From: Halomonas sp. | Lineage (GTDB): Bacteria; Pseudomonadota; Gammaproteobacteria; Pseudomonadales; Halomonadaceae | Direction of reading: 5' to 3' | Assembly: GCA_020201095.1 (NCBI GenBank) | Contig: JAIVHM010000145.1 | Span: 12,988-48,087 of the forward strand | Length of the DNA: 35,100 nucleotides | Shown: positions 1 to 8,195 of the stretch, piece after piece | How the letters are laid out: each line of letters starts with the position of its first letter | Position numbering within the stretch: position 1 is the first letter of the stretch | Position numbers and translations under genes: made by a program | Notes under the pieces: model-generated | What the model saw: the letters and a program-made list of their open reading frames with translations, nothing else | What the model was told of the DNA's origin: nothing | The model's database searches: none

Positions 1-1322
1 TGGAATTCTTCCGGGGTGTAGCCTGCCGGTTCGTTAATGGCCGCGTTAAACTCCAAAAACTCGCCTGTTGAATAATCATTCATCGCCATTCCCACCGGCG
101 AAAGTTCAAACAGGCCGCGGAATTTCTCCTCCTGAGACGCCAATTTTTTTTGTGCCTGAACCTGGTCGGTGATGTCTTCATTGACCCCCACCACCCGCAG
201 AGGTTGACCTGACGCATCCTGGTTAGCCTGCGCAATCGCTCGAATATGCCGGATGGCCCCATCACTGCGAACTATCTGAAATTCTGATTCGTAACGCCCG
301 CCTTTGCGAGCCCCTTCGGCAATAGCCGCTTTGGCTGCTTCAGCCCCGTCAGGCAGTAGCGCCTTCTCCCAATCAGTCACCTTATGGCCAAAATCGTCCG
401 GCTGCACACCATAGATGGCAAACATCCCGTCATCCCAATCCAACCGTCCACTGGCCAAATCCAGATCCCAGATGCCCAGATTGGCTGCGGAGGTGGCCAG
501 TTTGAGCCGGCTGGTGAGTTGATCCTGCTTGTCTTGAGCCTCTTTTTCAGCCGTGATATCCCGACCTGTGCCGCGAAAACCGGTCAGATTACCTTCATCG
601 TCCAGAATCGGCAGGCCACTGACGCGCTGTGTGACCAGAGTCCCATCGGGCTTGAAAGAGGTATGTTCTAAACCACGCCAGGGCTCGGCATTGGCAGCCC
701 ATTGAGCCAAAAGGGCCTTAACCCGCTCAGCCTCTTCAGGGGGCATGAATTCTGACGGTGAATGTCCTAGAATTTCCTTAACCGGACGCCCGAGTAGAGG
801 CTCTACGGCAGGCGTGACGAAGGAGTAGACCCCCTCGGAGCTAATTTCCCAGATATATTCCCCTGAGGCTTCCGCCACATCACGAAAACGCTTTTCCCCA
901 TACTCAAGAGCACGCTGAGCTTCTTTCTGATCCGTGACATCCCGAAAAACGGCCATCAGGTAAGTGCCGGCGTTTATCTCCAAGAGGGTCACCGACACTC
1001 TGACATCGACCAGGCTGCCATCCTTGCGCCGATGTCGGCTATCAAAGTCCTCGCGGCCCGAAGCAATAACAGCCTCGATACGCTGCTGAATTTCTTCCGG
1101 TCCCATTTGCGCTTCAAAGTCCTGAACACGAAGCCGGGCAAACTCCTCGAGGGTGTAGCCCAACTGCTCGTAAGCAAGCCGGTTAAATTGCACGAGGTGT
1201 GCAGTACTGGGGTCGATGATCAGCGTGGCATCCGGATAGAGACCAAAAAAAGTGCGAGACTCTTCGCCGAGAAGCTGGTTCAGCCCTTGAGGATTTTTGG
1301 ACTCAGACGTTGAAGAACACAT
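1..1322 (-). CDS. Multi-PAS sensor protein, C-terminus beyond window
   Basis: The reading frame is open from an ATG at 1322 to the left edge (440 codons, no stop), so the output domain is not visible. Four PAS repeats can be read at about residues 20-135, 143-258, 270-388 and from 398. Each complete one ends in a PAC-type motif such as FRDVTDQ (126-132), GRDITAEK (253-260) and NEDITDQ (381-387). The start is supported by AGGGG about 6 nt upstream. No signal peptide or membrane segment is seen in the visible part, so it is probably cytoplasmic. PAS chains of this kind usually end in a GGDEF, GGDEF-EAL or histidine kinase domain. The c-di-GMP genes next door favour the first two, but that is inference. 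It is the leftmost of three consecutive minus-strand signalling genes and is separated from the others by a strong terminator hairpin, so it likely has its own promoter. Confidence 0.85.
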   Translation of the reverse strand, partial: MCSSTSESKNPQGLNQLLGEESRTFFGLYPDATLIIDPSTAHLVQFNRLAYEQLGYTLEEFARLRVQDFEAQMGPEEIQQRIEAVIASGREDFDSRHRRKDGSLVDVRVSVTLLEINAGTYLMAVFRDVTDQKEAQRALEYGEKRFRDVAEASGEYIWEISSEGVYSFVTPAVEPLLGRPVKEILGHSPSEFMPPEEAERVKALLAQWAANAEPWRGLEHTSFKPDGTLVTQRVSGLPILDDEGNLTGFRGTGRDITAEKEAQDKQDQLTSRLKLATSAANLGIWDLDLASGRLDWDDGMFAIYGVQPDDFGHKVTDWEKALLPDGAEAAKAAIAEGARKGGRYESEFQIVRSDGAIRHIRAIAQANQDASGQPLRVVGVNEDITDQVQAQKKLASQEEKFRGLFELSPVGMAMNDYSTGEFLEFNAAINEPAGYTPEEF

Positions 1323-1334
1323 GCGCACCCCTTG

Positions 1335-1362
1335 ATTATAAGGTAATGGCTGAAACAGCCAA
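1335..1362 (-). promoter_or_regulatory. Candidate sigma-70 promoter of the multi-PAS gene
   Basis: On the minus strand a perfect -10 hexamer TATAAT (1335-1340) lies 16 bp downstream of TTGGCT (1357-1362), a 4 of 6 match to the -35 consensus. The -35 box overlaps the base of the terminator hairpin. The -10 ends only 12 nt before the ATG at 1322, so a transcript from here would have a leader of about 5 nt and would lose most of the ribosome binding site. Either the mRNA is nearly leaderless or another promoter is used. Confidence 0.4.
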
Positions 1363-1404
1363 AAAAGATCATGAGCCTTCGGCAGGCTCATGATCTTTTT
1401 TGGC
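1358..1404. terminator. Strong bidirectional stem-loop terminator
   Basis: A 21-bp perfect stem (1358-1378 with 1384-1404) encloses a 5-nt loop TCGGC. An A6 tract on one arm becomes a T6 tract on the other, so it can act as an intrinsic terminator in both directions. It lies between the diguanylate cyclase gene (stop at 1657) and the multi-PAS gene (start at 1322), both on the minus strand, and would insulate them. The stretch 1405-1656 between hairpin and cyclase holds no gene I can support. Confidence 0.85.
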
Positions 1405-1656
1405 CTGCAAAGCTCGTATTGGAAGAAAAACAACATTCAATGCTTGTGCCTGATTTTCTTCTAGCAGCTTGGCAAAAACCTTTAAAACGGCCTATCTCAG
1501 TATTTTTGGCACAAAAGACAAGGGGTAATGCCCGAGTAAAACTCACCCAGAGACCGAAAAAACCTATTACTAACACTCAATGGTCCAAATTGATTCATAA
1601 CGGCAGAGCATTGAAGTAGCATTATTTTCCTCTAAGCGAGAGGTAGAAGGCAAATA

Positions 1657-2907
1657 TCAACCAACCACAACACGATTTCGCCCTGAGCGCTTTGCTTCAT
1701 AAAGCGCCCTGTCAATACGTTTGATAATGTCTACGGCGCTCTCATTGTCTATCTCAACCACACCAAAACTGGCGGTAATATGTTCGACGGAGGGAAAAGG
1801 TGTGTCGGCGATGAGCTGGCGTAACTTATCCGCAAGCTGTAACGCTTGATCCCGCGTCGTTTCGGGTATTAACACCATAAATTCCTCGCCTCCCCAACGA
1901 GCACAAAGATCTATCTCACGCAGGTTGTTGGAAAGAAGCCGGGCAAACTCTACCAGCACTTCGTCGCCGACATGGTGGCCGTAGGTATCGTTGATAAATT
2001 TGAAATGATCGATATCGAGCATAATAAGTGATAGCGGTCGCGCATAACGATCACTACGGGCTATTTCCTTGCTCAGCTGGCGATCAAAGCTCATGCGATT
2101 GGCTAAGCCCGTTTGGTCATCCGTATTGGCGATCCGCTTAAGCGCTTTTTCTCTATCAACACGCTCCGTCACATCCTTGCCCACAGACACATAGCGAATA
2201 ATCTGGCCTTGTGCATTTTTGACCGGTGTAATGGTTTGCTCAAGGTACACTGTCTGCCCATCGGCGGTCTGATCAATAAACGTATCGCTGAAAGGTTGGC
2301 CATGGATAAGGGTGTCCCACATATGGGCGTAAAACTGAGGTGTATGCTGGCCAGAACTCATGATTCGCGGAGTTTGCCCCATCACAGCCTCTCGATGGTG
2401 GCCCGTATGCTTCTCAAAGGCGGGATTTACATATTCAATACGGCCCTTAGCATCCGTCATAATCACAAGATCAGACGAGAGTTCGAGCGCGCTCGAAAGA
2501 ATCTGTATCGTTTCTTGATCATGAAAGGCGCGCGTGAGATCACGTTGAACCGAAATAAAATGGGTAATGTCGCCCATGGCGCTTCGGACCGGTGAGATAT
2601 TCCACTCGACTGGGTAAGCGCGCCCGTCTTTGCCGTAATTAGTCGTCACCGCTTCAAAATGTTCACCTGCGTCAAGTGCCTGACGTAAACGTGCCAGCAT
2701 CGCCCGATCGGTTTTCTCACCCTGTAGCAACCGGGGAGTTTTACCAATAAGCTCCTCACGAGTGTAGCCCGTCATCTGCGTCATAGCATGATTGACATAG
2801 ACAATAGTCGGTCCCGGACACTCAAGCGACGCGTTCGTAATCAATACAGCATTAAATGACTGCTCTACGGCGGTCTCAAGCAGCTGCTGATAGATGACAT
2901 CTTCCAT
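1657..2907 (-). CDS. PAS-PAS-GGDEF diguanylate cyclase
   Basis: Predicted to make c-di-GMP from two GTP. From the chosen start (416 aa) two PAS domains span about 1-125 and 135-250. The first is LOV-like: GKTPRLLQG (55-63) sits where LOV photoreceptors have GxNCRFLQG, but Pro replaces the flavin-binding Cys. The GGDEF domain (about 261-416) has the metal/substrate motif LDIDHFKFIND, an active-site GGEEF at 339-343, and an RxxD inhibitory I-site (REID, 330-333) exactly five residues upstream. It should therefore be an active, product-inhibited cyclase. The ATG at 2907 is preferred over an upstream in-frame one at 2967 because AAAGGTG precedes it at good spacing. No membrane segments are seen. 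It lies downstream of the EAL gene on the same strand, a possible cyclase/phosphodiesterase pair. Confidence 0.93.
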   Translation of the reverse strand: MEDVIYQQLLETAVEQSFNAVLITNASLECPGPTIVYVNHAMTQMTGYTREELIGKTPRLLQGEKTDRAMLARLRQALDAGEHFEAVTTNYGKDGRAYPVEWNISPVRSAMGDITHFISVQRDLTRAFHDQETIQILSSALELSSDLVIMTDAKGRIEYVNPAFEKHTGHHREAVMGQTPRIMSSGQHTPQFYAHMWDTLIHGQPFSDTFIDQTADGQTVYLEQTITPVKNAQGQIIRYVSVGKDVTERVDREKALKRIANTDDQTGLANRMSFDRQLSKEIARSDRYARPLSLIMLDIDHFKFINDTYGHHVGDEVLVEFARLLSNNLREIDLCARWGGEEFMVLIPETTRDQALQLADKLRQLIADTPFPSVEHITASFGVVEIDNESAVDIIKRIDRALYEAKRSGRNRVVVG

Positions 2908-3040
2908 TGATACACCTTTCAATTCAGAGGGTAGCGAAAGCAGCTTCATGAATACGATATAACCCACTGCCTTAAGGACTGCTGCTATGCCTTCATCAAC
3001 ACGGCAATATCAGATTGGGCACCACTTCGTGGTCATCATG

Positions 3041-3865
3041 TCAGGTCATGTCAGAATCGCTCATTGACGTTAGGCGCTCCATAGGTAATACAGGTGCCTG
3101 ATGAACCGCTTCAAATGCGTCTTGAATATCTCTGACAATATGTTCAAAGGCAGGTCGAGCGTAGAAAAAGCCTTGCTGTAGATGAATACCTGCGTCCATC
3201 AACCAGCGCGCTTCCTGGACGGTTTCGACGCCTTCGGCAATTAGTGTCATATCAATACAACGACCCAGGTTTACCAGCGCTATTAAAAGCGATTGACGTC
3301 GACGATCCTGATCACAGTTCATGACAAGCTGCCGATCAATTTTAAGCTTGTTAGGTGATAGCGTGGTCAGCAAATCCAGATTGGCGTAGCCACTGCCAAA
3401 GTCATCCAGCGCGACGGTAAAGCCCATTTCCTTATAGGCATCGACAATATCATTGATATGCTGGCGATCACGCACCTGCTCGGTTTCTGTTATCTCAAAA
3501 ATCAGTTGATTTGTCGGCCACCCTACACGTTCAGAGACCTGCAGGGTCGCTTGAATACAGGCTTCGGGTTCGTAAACAGCATTGGGTAAGAAGTTAATGG
3601 ACAAGGGCCGATCCATCCCTAGCTGACTGGCAAGCTCAATGGCTTTGACACGGCATGCCTGATCGAAGCGGTAAAGTAATTCGTCAGTTACCTGACTAAG
3701 AATAGAAAAGGCGGATTCATCATTTATGCCCCGAACCAGTGCTTCATAGGCATAGATGTCTCGACGGGCAACGTCGACGATCGGCTGAAAAGCCATCGAA
3801 AACTCGAACGGAGTACCCCCATCACAATACGCGCACTGTCCATCAGTGCCGCCACAATTTTTCAT
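3041..3865 (-). CDS. EAL-domain c-di-GMP phosphodiesterase with N-terminal Cys cluster
   Basis: A 274-aa stand-alone EAL protein expected to hydrolyse c-di-GMP to pGpG. Catalytic and metal motifs appear intact: YEALVRG (EAL at 41-43), INFLPN, EITETE, DDFGSGYA, KLKIDR, AEGVET and QGFFYARP. The first 20 residues carry Cys4, Cys11 and Cys14 before the conserved start FSMAFQPIVD, a possible metal or redox site. That short extension is the only sensory-looking part. The ATG at 3865 has GGGAA about 7 nt upstream. It is divergent from the PAS-GGDEF-EAL gene at 4330 across 464 bp and upstream of the cyclase gene on the same strand. Confidence 0.9.
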   Translation of the reverse strand: MKNCGGTDGQCAYCDGGTPFEFSMAFQPIVDVARRDIYAYEALVRGINDESAFSILSQVTDELLYRFDQACRVKAIELASQLGMDRPLSINFLPNAVYEPEACIQATLQVSERVGWPTNQLIFEITETEQVRDRQHINDIVDAYKEMGFTVALDDFGSGYANLDLLTTLSPNKLKIDRQLVMNCDQDRRRQSLLIALVNLGRCIDMTLIAEGVETVQEARWLMDAGIHLQQGFFYARPAFEHIVRDIQDAFEAVHQAPVLPMERLTSMSDSDMT

Positions 3866-4329
3866 GATTATTCCCTATGGGATGAACTGGTGCCGTTGTC
3901 TTGATAGCGCCGATTAGTACGCCTCATACACGCTACTCAAAGGTAGGCGATGACTTTAAGGATACAACATTACTGATTATTAATGGGTGACGGTTAGAGC
4001 CGAGCTAGAAGACGCTTCCACAGCATAAGAGCTACTTTGGCTACCGAATAAATTATACAAAAATTATACATCAAGCCCTTTCCGCCATCTACTGTATAGC
4101 CAGATCACATTGGCATCCTCTGCTGTTTTACGCACAGAAAATCCAGCCGGAGGCTAGATCCAAATACACATGGCTTATAACCGACATGACGATCACAAGT
4201 GCTTACGTTATGATCAGTACCGTAATCGAATACAAAGCGCTTCACGCACCGCGTAGCGTATATATGTTAGCTAGATTTCTAGGGGCGCCCTAAATAATGC
4301 TATTCATGGCAACAACAGACGGAGTTTAG
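3866..4329. promoter_or_regulatory. Divergent intergenic region between two c-di-GMP genes
   Basis: This 464-bp, AT-rich stretch has no gene I can support. On the minus strand it contains two TATAAT hexamers 11 bp apart (4052-4057 and 4063-4068), candidate -10 boxes for the EAL gene about 190 bp away. On the plus strand GGAG at 4321-4324 is the ribosome binding site of the 4330 gene. I see no convincing riboswitch fold or classical operator. Confidence 0.4.
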
Positions 4330-6774
4330 ATGCCGGTGCTTCAAGATACACTATTCCGTCAGGCCATTGATCAGGCATACGTATCTGTACTCATCACAAC
4401 GGCCGAGTTGGATTTACCTGGCCCCACAATTGTGTATGCCAACGCTGCGTTTTGCGCACAGGCTGGCTATACGGAAGAGGAGCTGATTGGTCAGACACCA
4501 CGGCTCCTTCAGGGACCCGAGACGGATCGTACCGTCCTGAATCGTTTGCGCACTGCCTTAGCGCAATCAGGCGCTTTTGATGGGCAGACAATTAATTATC
4601 GTAAAAATGGCTCGCCCTACCGCGTACGTTGGAGCGTCCGTCCCATACGAGATGATCAGCAACGCATCACTCATTACCTTTCACTGCAAAGCGATATCAC
4701 GGATATCAGCGTCACCCGCGATGAACTCACACGCCAAACTGAGCTACTCAAAATGGCCGAGAAAACTTTGCGATTTGGCGGTTGGCTCATCGACTTAAAA
4801 GACAATCGCATTGAATGGTCTAATATTGTCGCAGAAATTCATGGTATGCCGCATGGATTCTCGCCCACGCTCAGTCAAGCGATTGCATATTATATTCCTG
4901 AACACCGTGAGGAGATTCGTGAGCGTTTCACCGCCTGTGTAGAGCGAGGAGTATCTTACGACGAAGAATTTCAGATCATAAGAGCCGACGGAAAACGTAT
5001 TTGGGTGCGCACGCTAGGTGAGCCAATACGTGATGTAAGCGAGCGTATTGTGGGTGTCCGCGGTGCTTTTCAGGATGTGACACAACGTCGTGAACGGGAA
5101 CAAGAACTCCGCAAGCTGGCCTACATCACGGAGCAAAGCCCAGCCTCTATTTCGGTGACAGACCTTGCGGGCCACATTGAATATGTGAACCGCGCATTTG
5201 AGACAGTATCAGGCTATTCACGCGATATGCTGATCGGGAATACGCCGACAATGATTCAAAGTGGCCATACCCCAAAGGCTACTTACAGCGATCTCTGGGA
5301 AACAATTACAGCAGGGCATGTCTGGTCAGGCGATATACAAAACCGTCGTCATGACGGCACCTATTATTGGGAGCGCGAGTTGATTTCGCCGCTTACCGAT
5401 GACCTCGGAATAATGACGCATTTTGTCGCGATTAAACAGGACATCACGGCAATCAAACAAGCTCAGCAAGAGCTTAGTCGTATTGCGTTTGAAGATCCAT
5501 TGACGGAGCTCTATTCACGTGTTGGCTTTGAGCAGGCATTGCAAGCCCATTTAAGCCAAAGGGACTGGAAAGAACCGGGCGTGGTAGTGATGATCGATAT
5601 TGTCGGCCAACGTGATGTGAACGATGCATATGGCTATAAGGCAGGCGATCAGCTATTAATCGAGTTTGGGCGTCGTTTGTTAGCGTGGGCTCGCTGGCAG
5701 AATGGACTTGCCGGTCGCATTGGGGGTGACGAGTTCACGTTATTCTTACCTATTACCCGCCAAGAAACATGGGAGATGGTTTTTGAACCGTTACTTGATT
5801 CTCTGACTATGCCGATAGAGCTGGATGAAAACACGATGGAGCTCTCGGTTCGATTAGGCTACACGTCTTTTGATGCGTCTCCGCATTCAACTCAAGATCT
5901 CTTACGTGAAGCCGAGCGCGCCCTGCGAAAGCATCGTGAGGCTCCCTCCTTGCCGTGGGTAGCTTACGATCACCAATTCAAGGAAGACAGTCAGTTACGG
6001 ATTCAGTTAACCCGCGAGTTGCGCCAGGCGCTTGATGCTGACCAGTTGGAACTCCATTTTCAACCTAAAGTGGATCTCGCAACAGGGGCGGTCGTTTCTT
6101 GCGAGGCGCTGCTGCGGTGGCATCACCCAACGCGTGGTTTGGTTTCACCTGGCATATTCATCCCCATTGCCGAGCAAAGTCAGTTAATCGTTCCTATTGA
6201 GGAATGGGTCTTGCGCAATGCCTGTCAACATTTAAGAGAGTGGCGTGACGCGGGCCTTGACACTGTGCGTGTCGCGGTCAATGTATCGCTTATTCAGTTT
6301 CAGACAGGAAATTTGCCTAACCTGGTACAGAGTGTGTTGAGTAACTCTGGCATTGCGCCCGAGGAACTGGTGTTAGAGCTCACGGAAAGTGTTTTCAGCG
6401 AAGCCTCCGACACATTGTTACATCAAATGAATGCACTGCGTGAGATGGGGGTGCGTCTTTCATTAGATGACTTTGGCACCGGTTATTCGTCGCTACTCTA
6501 TCTACAGCAATATCCCGTCGATGAGATCAAGATCGATCAAGGTTTTGTATTTAACCTTCTTGAAAATGCTTTTAGTAGCCACCTCGTTGAGGCCGTTCTC
6601 ATGCTAGCTGAGTCGCTAGACGCTGAAGTCATAGCAGAAGGCATTGAGTCCGCGGCGGTAGGGGAAGCGCTATTAGCGATGGGATGTCGATTTGGACAGG
6701 GCTTCCACTATAGCCGGCCCTTGAAAGCTGATGACTTTCAGCAGATGCTTAAACGACGCGTTCCGCTTAGCTAG
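4330..6774 (+). CDS. PAS-PAS-PAS-GGDEF-EAL hybrid c-di-GMP protein
   Basis: An 814-aa cytoplasmic sensor. PAS1 (about 10-125) is closely paralogous to the first PAS of the nearby cyclase and has GQTPRLLQG (54-62) in the LOV motif position, again with Pro for Cys. PAS2 (about 143-253) and PAS3 (about 262-375) follow. The GGDEF domain (about 386-545) keeps GGDEF at 465-469. However, the usual DIDxFKxIND reads DIVGQRDVND, the following GH is GY, and there is no RxxD five residues upstream of GGDEF, so it may be a weak or regulatory cyclase. The EAL domain (about 555-805) has EAL at 592-594, NVSLIQFQ, ELTES, DDFGTGYSSL, KIDQGF, EGIES and QGFHYSRP, all the expected catalytic residues. Net phosphodiesterase activity is the likelier output. 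The start has GGAG 5 nt upstream. Confidence 0.92.
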   Translation: MPVLQDTLFRQAIDQAYVSVLITTAELDLPGPTIVYANAAFCAQAGYTEEELIGQTPRLLQGPETDRTVLNRLRTALAQSGAFDGQTINYRKNGSPYRVRWSVRPIRDDQQRITHYLSLQSDITDISVTRDELTRQTELLKMAEKTLRFGGWLIDLKDNRIEWSNIVAEIHGMPHGFSPTLSQAIAYYIPEHREEIRERFTACVERGVSYDEEFQIIRADGKRIWVRTLGEPIRDVSERIVGVRGAFQDVTQRREREQELRKLAYITEQSPASISVTDLAGHIEYVNRAFETVSGYSRDMLIGNTPTMIQSGHTPKATYSDLWETITAGHVWSGDIQNRRHDGTYYWERELISPLTDDLGIMTHFVAIKQDITAIKQAQQELSRIAFEDPLTELYSRVGFEQALQAHLSQRDWKEPGVVVMIDIVGQRDVNDAYGYKAGDQLLIEFGRRLLAWARWQNGLAGRIGGDEFTLFLPITRQETWEMVFEPLLDSLTMPIELDENTMELSVRLGYTSFDASPHSTQDLLREAERALRKHREAPSLPWVAYDHQFKEDSQLRIQLTRELRQALDADQLELHFQPKVDLATGAVVSCEALLRWHHPTRGLVSPGIFIPIAEQSQLIVPIEEWVLRNACQHLREWRDAGLDTVRVAVNVSLIQFQTGNLPNLVQSVLSNSGIAPEELVLELTESVFSEASDTLLHQMNALREMGVRLSLDDFGTGYSSLLYLQQYPVDEIKIDQGFVFNLLENAFSSHLVEAVLMLAESLDAEVIAEGIESAAVGEALLAMGCRFGQGFHYSRPLKADDFQQMLKRRVPLS

Positions 6775-7129
6775 AAAATAAGACTTCCAACCTGAACTCA
6801 AATATTAAGCGCAGCACCTTCAGTTTTCAGTGCCTCTGAATATGCCCTGAGGCGATACACTTTCTTAGCCGAACAAAGAGCTCAATAAACATCTAACTGT
6901 GTCACGGGAACGCTTTGCGCGATCCCAGACCGTGGATTAGACGCTGGCACTCGGGACTGACGAACGCAAGACAGGAATAGATGAACGGACTGTCTTAGGC
7001 GGCTCGATCACGGGCACGTGGCTACCGGAACGAGGCCAACTTCATCGCCATGACTTACCTGATAGGCCTCCCGGTAGGCCGCCTACTCGATCAGGCCAAA
7101 TCAACATGAAGTGACGAAGAACCAATTTT
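6775..7129. other. Gene-poor stretch with possible transposase debris
   Basis: This interval follows the hybrid sensor gene and holds no complete gene. The only coding-like segment is at 6999-7109, listed separately. The remainder shows no repeat, tRNA-like fold or promoter that I can defend. Confidence 0.4.
6999..7109 (+). pseudogene. Possible C-terminal scrap of an ISL3-like transposase
   Basis: A 36-codon open segment runs between two stops and includes ARGYRNEANFIAMTYLIG. This resembles the ARGYRNxxxFxxxI tail seen in ISL3-type transposases, recalled from the family rather than aligned. It has no start codon, no upstream DDE-domain sequence and no visible terminal repeats. It could be chance. 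Confidence 0.25.
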
Positions 7130-7297
7130 TTACTTTCCTTTCTTGAATTTTGCTTTGCAGTTACCACTCATGCACATAGTACAGTAGTGCTCCCTGTCCT
7201 CGTGTTTGTTACCCACAGCGATGGTAATGCCGCAGCCGTTGCAGATCAGAGTGCTAACGCCTTCTTCAAACTTTACAACTGCATGTTTATATTCCAT
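7130..7297 (-). CDS. Small zinc-ribbon protein (55 aa), unknown function
   Basis: The frame runs ATG at 7297 to TAA at 7130, with GGAG about 7 nt before the start. The protein has CNGC at 19-22 and CTMC at 39-42 plus Cys47, a typical four-Cys zinc-ribbon spacing with one extra Cys. It ends in a Lys-rich tail (KAKFKKGK). It has no signal peptide or membrane segment, and I recognise no specific family. Proteins of this size and layout often bind nucleic acid or partner proteins, but no function can be assigned here. Its leader contains a stem-loop (7334-7378). It is flanked by debris on the left and a broken transposase on the right, so it may be an accessory gene. Codon use looks like real coding sequence. 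Confidence 0.65.
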   Translation of the reverse strand: MEYKHAVVKFEEGVSTLICNGCGITIAVGNKHEDREHYCTMCMSGNCKAKFKKGK

Positions 7298-7333
7298 AAA
7301 GTGCTCCGCGAAGACCCTATCCTGTAAGAACGG

Positions 7334-7378
7334 GGAGTAATACCTTGTCGGCGAAAGCCGACCCTTAACTAATACTCC
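7334..7378 (-). promoter_or_regulatory. Nested stem-loop in the leader of the zinc-ribbon gene
   Basis: An inner perfect 6-bp stem GTCGGC/GCCGAC (7347-7352 with 7357-7362) closes a GAAA loop on the plus strand (TTTC on the minus strand). An outer 6-bp stem pairs GGAGTA (7334-7339) with TACTCC (7373-7378). It lies 37-81 nt upstream of the small gene start on the same strand. It could be a leader structure, a terminator for something upstream, or part of a mobile element end. Confidence 0.4.
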
Positions 7379-7546
7379 TTTCGACGATGCTATCGGACAT
7401 CAGTTCAAATGCTGCTGACTCCCGACATTTACGCATTCATGCAAAGCTACGATGCTTGCGTCGGGCCAGATTCCTGACTGGAGTGGTCAAGCAAGGCGGT
7501 CTCAATGAACAAGTGCAACACCTAACCTATCAGGTAGGGTATTGTC

Positions 7547-8077
7547 TTGGCTCACTTTTATCGACGTCTTTCTGCTGAAGACCGAGCCTCCATCATGCTG
7601 ATGCGGGTTCACCATTCGATTCGTGCTATCGCGCGTCAATTAGGACGTGCACCCAGCAACATTTCACGAGAACTGACACGCCACACGGTCAGGCCTGATA
7701 TAGCGTATTACGCCAGTCTCGCTGGATATCGAACCCGACTGACCCGCTGTTGGCCTCGCCGTAGCCCGAAGCTGCCTCTCTATGGTGAGCTTTTCGAGCT
7801 GGTGGTCTACCTGCTGAGCAAGTACTGATCACCAGAGCAAATAGCCCGCATACTGAAGCGTAAGTTTCCTGATAACACTGACCATCACGCCTCACACGAA
7901 GCCATCTACAATGCGCTCTACCTCATTTCGCGCGGCTCGCTCAAGAAGGAGCTGATTGCCTGTTTGCACCAGGGTAAAGGTAAACGACGCCCTAGCGATA
8001 GGCGGCAACAGATTCCTGACCTGGTGAGTACCCACCTGCGGCCTCCAAAGATCGAAGACCGCCTGATGCCCGGCCAC
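7547..8077 (+). pseudogene. IS30-family transposase, nonsense-mutated and truncated
   Basis: The N-terminus, from a TTG at 7547, has the IS30 helix-turn-helix pattern: FYRRLSAEDRASIMLM, then SIRAIARQLGR and SNISRELTRH. The frame hits TGA at 7826-7828 and continues without shift as SPEQIARILKRKFP, where the family has YWSPEQIA. The stop therefore most likely arose from a Trp codon (TGG to TGA). Similarity continues through HEAIYNALY and RPPKIEDRLMPGH, then ends abruptly at about 8077, where WEGDLI should follow. The DDE catalytic core is thus missing. A possible left-end motif lies near 7490-7520 but no matching right end is visible. The element is dead, and its truncation point lies about 120 bp before the tmpA-like gene. 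Confidence 0.8.
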
Positions 8078-8195
8078 ATCCTTTTGACCCCTTCATGCAA
8101 AAAGTGCATGGCGATGATAACACCGCGCCTCTACTGTCTATTTCAAGTGTACGTTCAAATAGAAGGTCAAATGCCACCACGTAGAGAACCTGGAT

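Noticed and set aside
1371-1619. Plus-strand frame of 82 codons between the terminator and the cyclase gene
   Set aside because: It begins inside the terminator hairpin, and the sequence has no recognisable domain or ribosome binding site.
2113-2595. 160-codon plus-strand frame inside the cyclase gene
   Set aside because: It is antisense to intact PAS domains and shows no domain of its own.
7321-7380. Possible rRNA-like segment containing AGTAATACC
   Set aside because: Only a few bases resemble 16S loops and the flanks do not match. It is simply a stem-loop.
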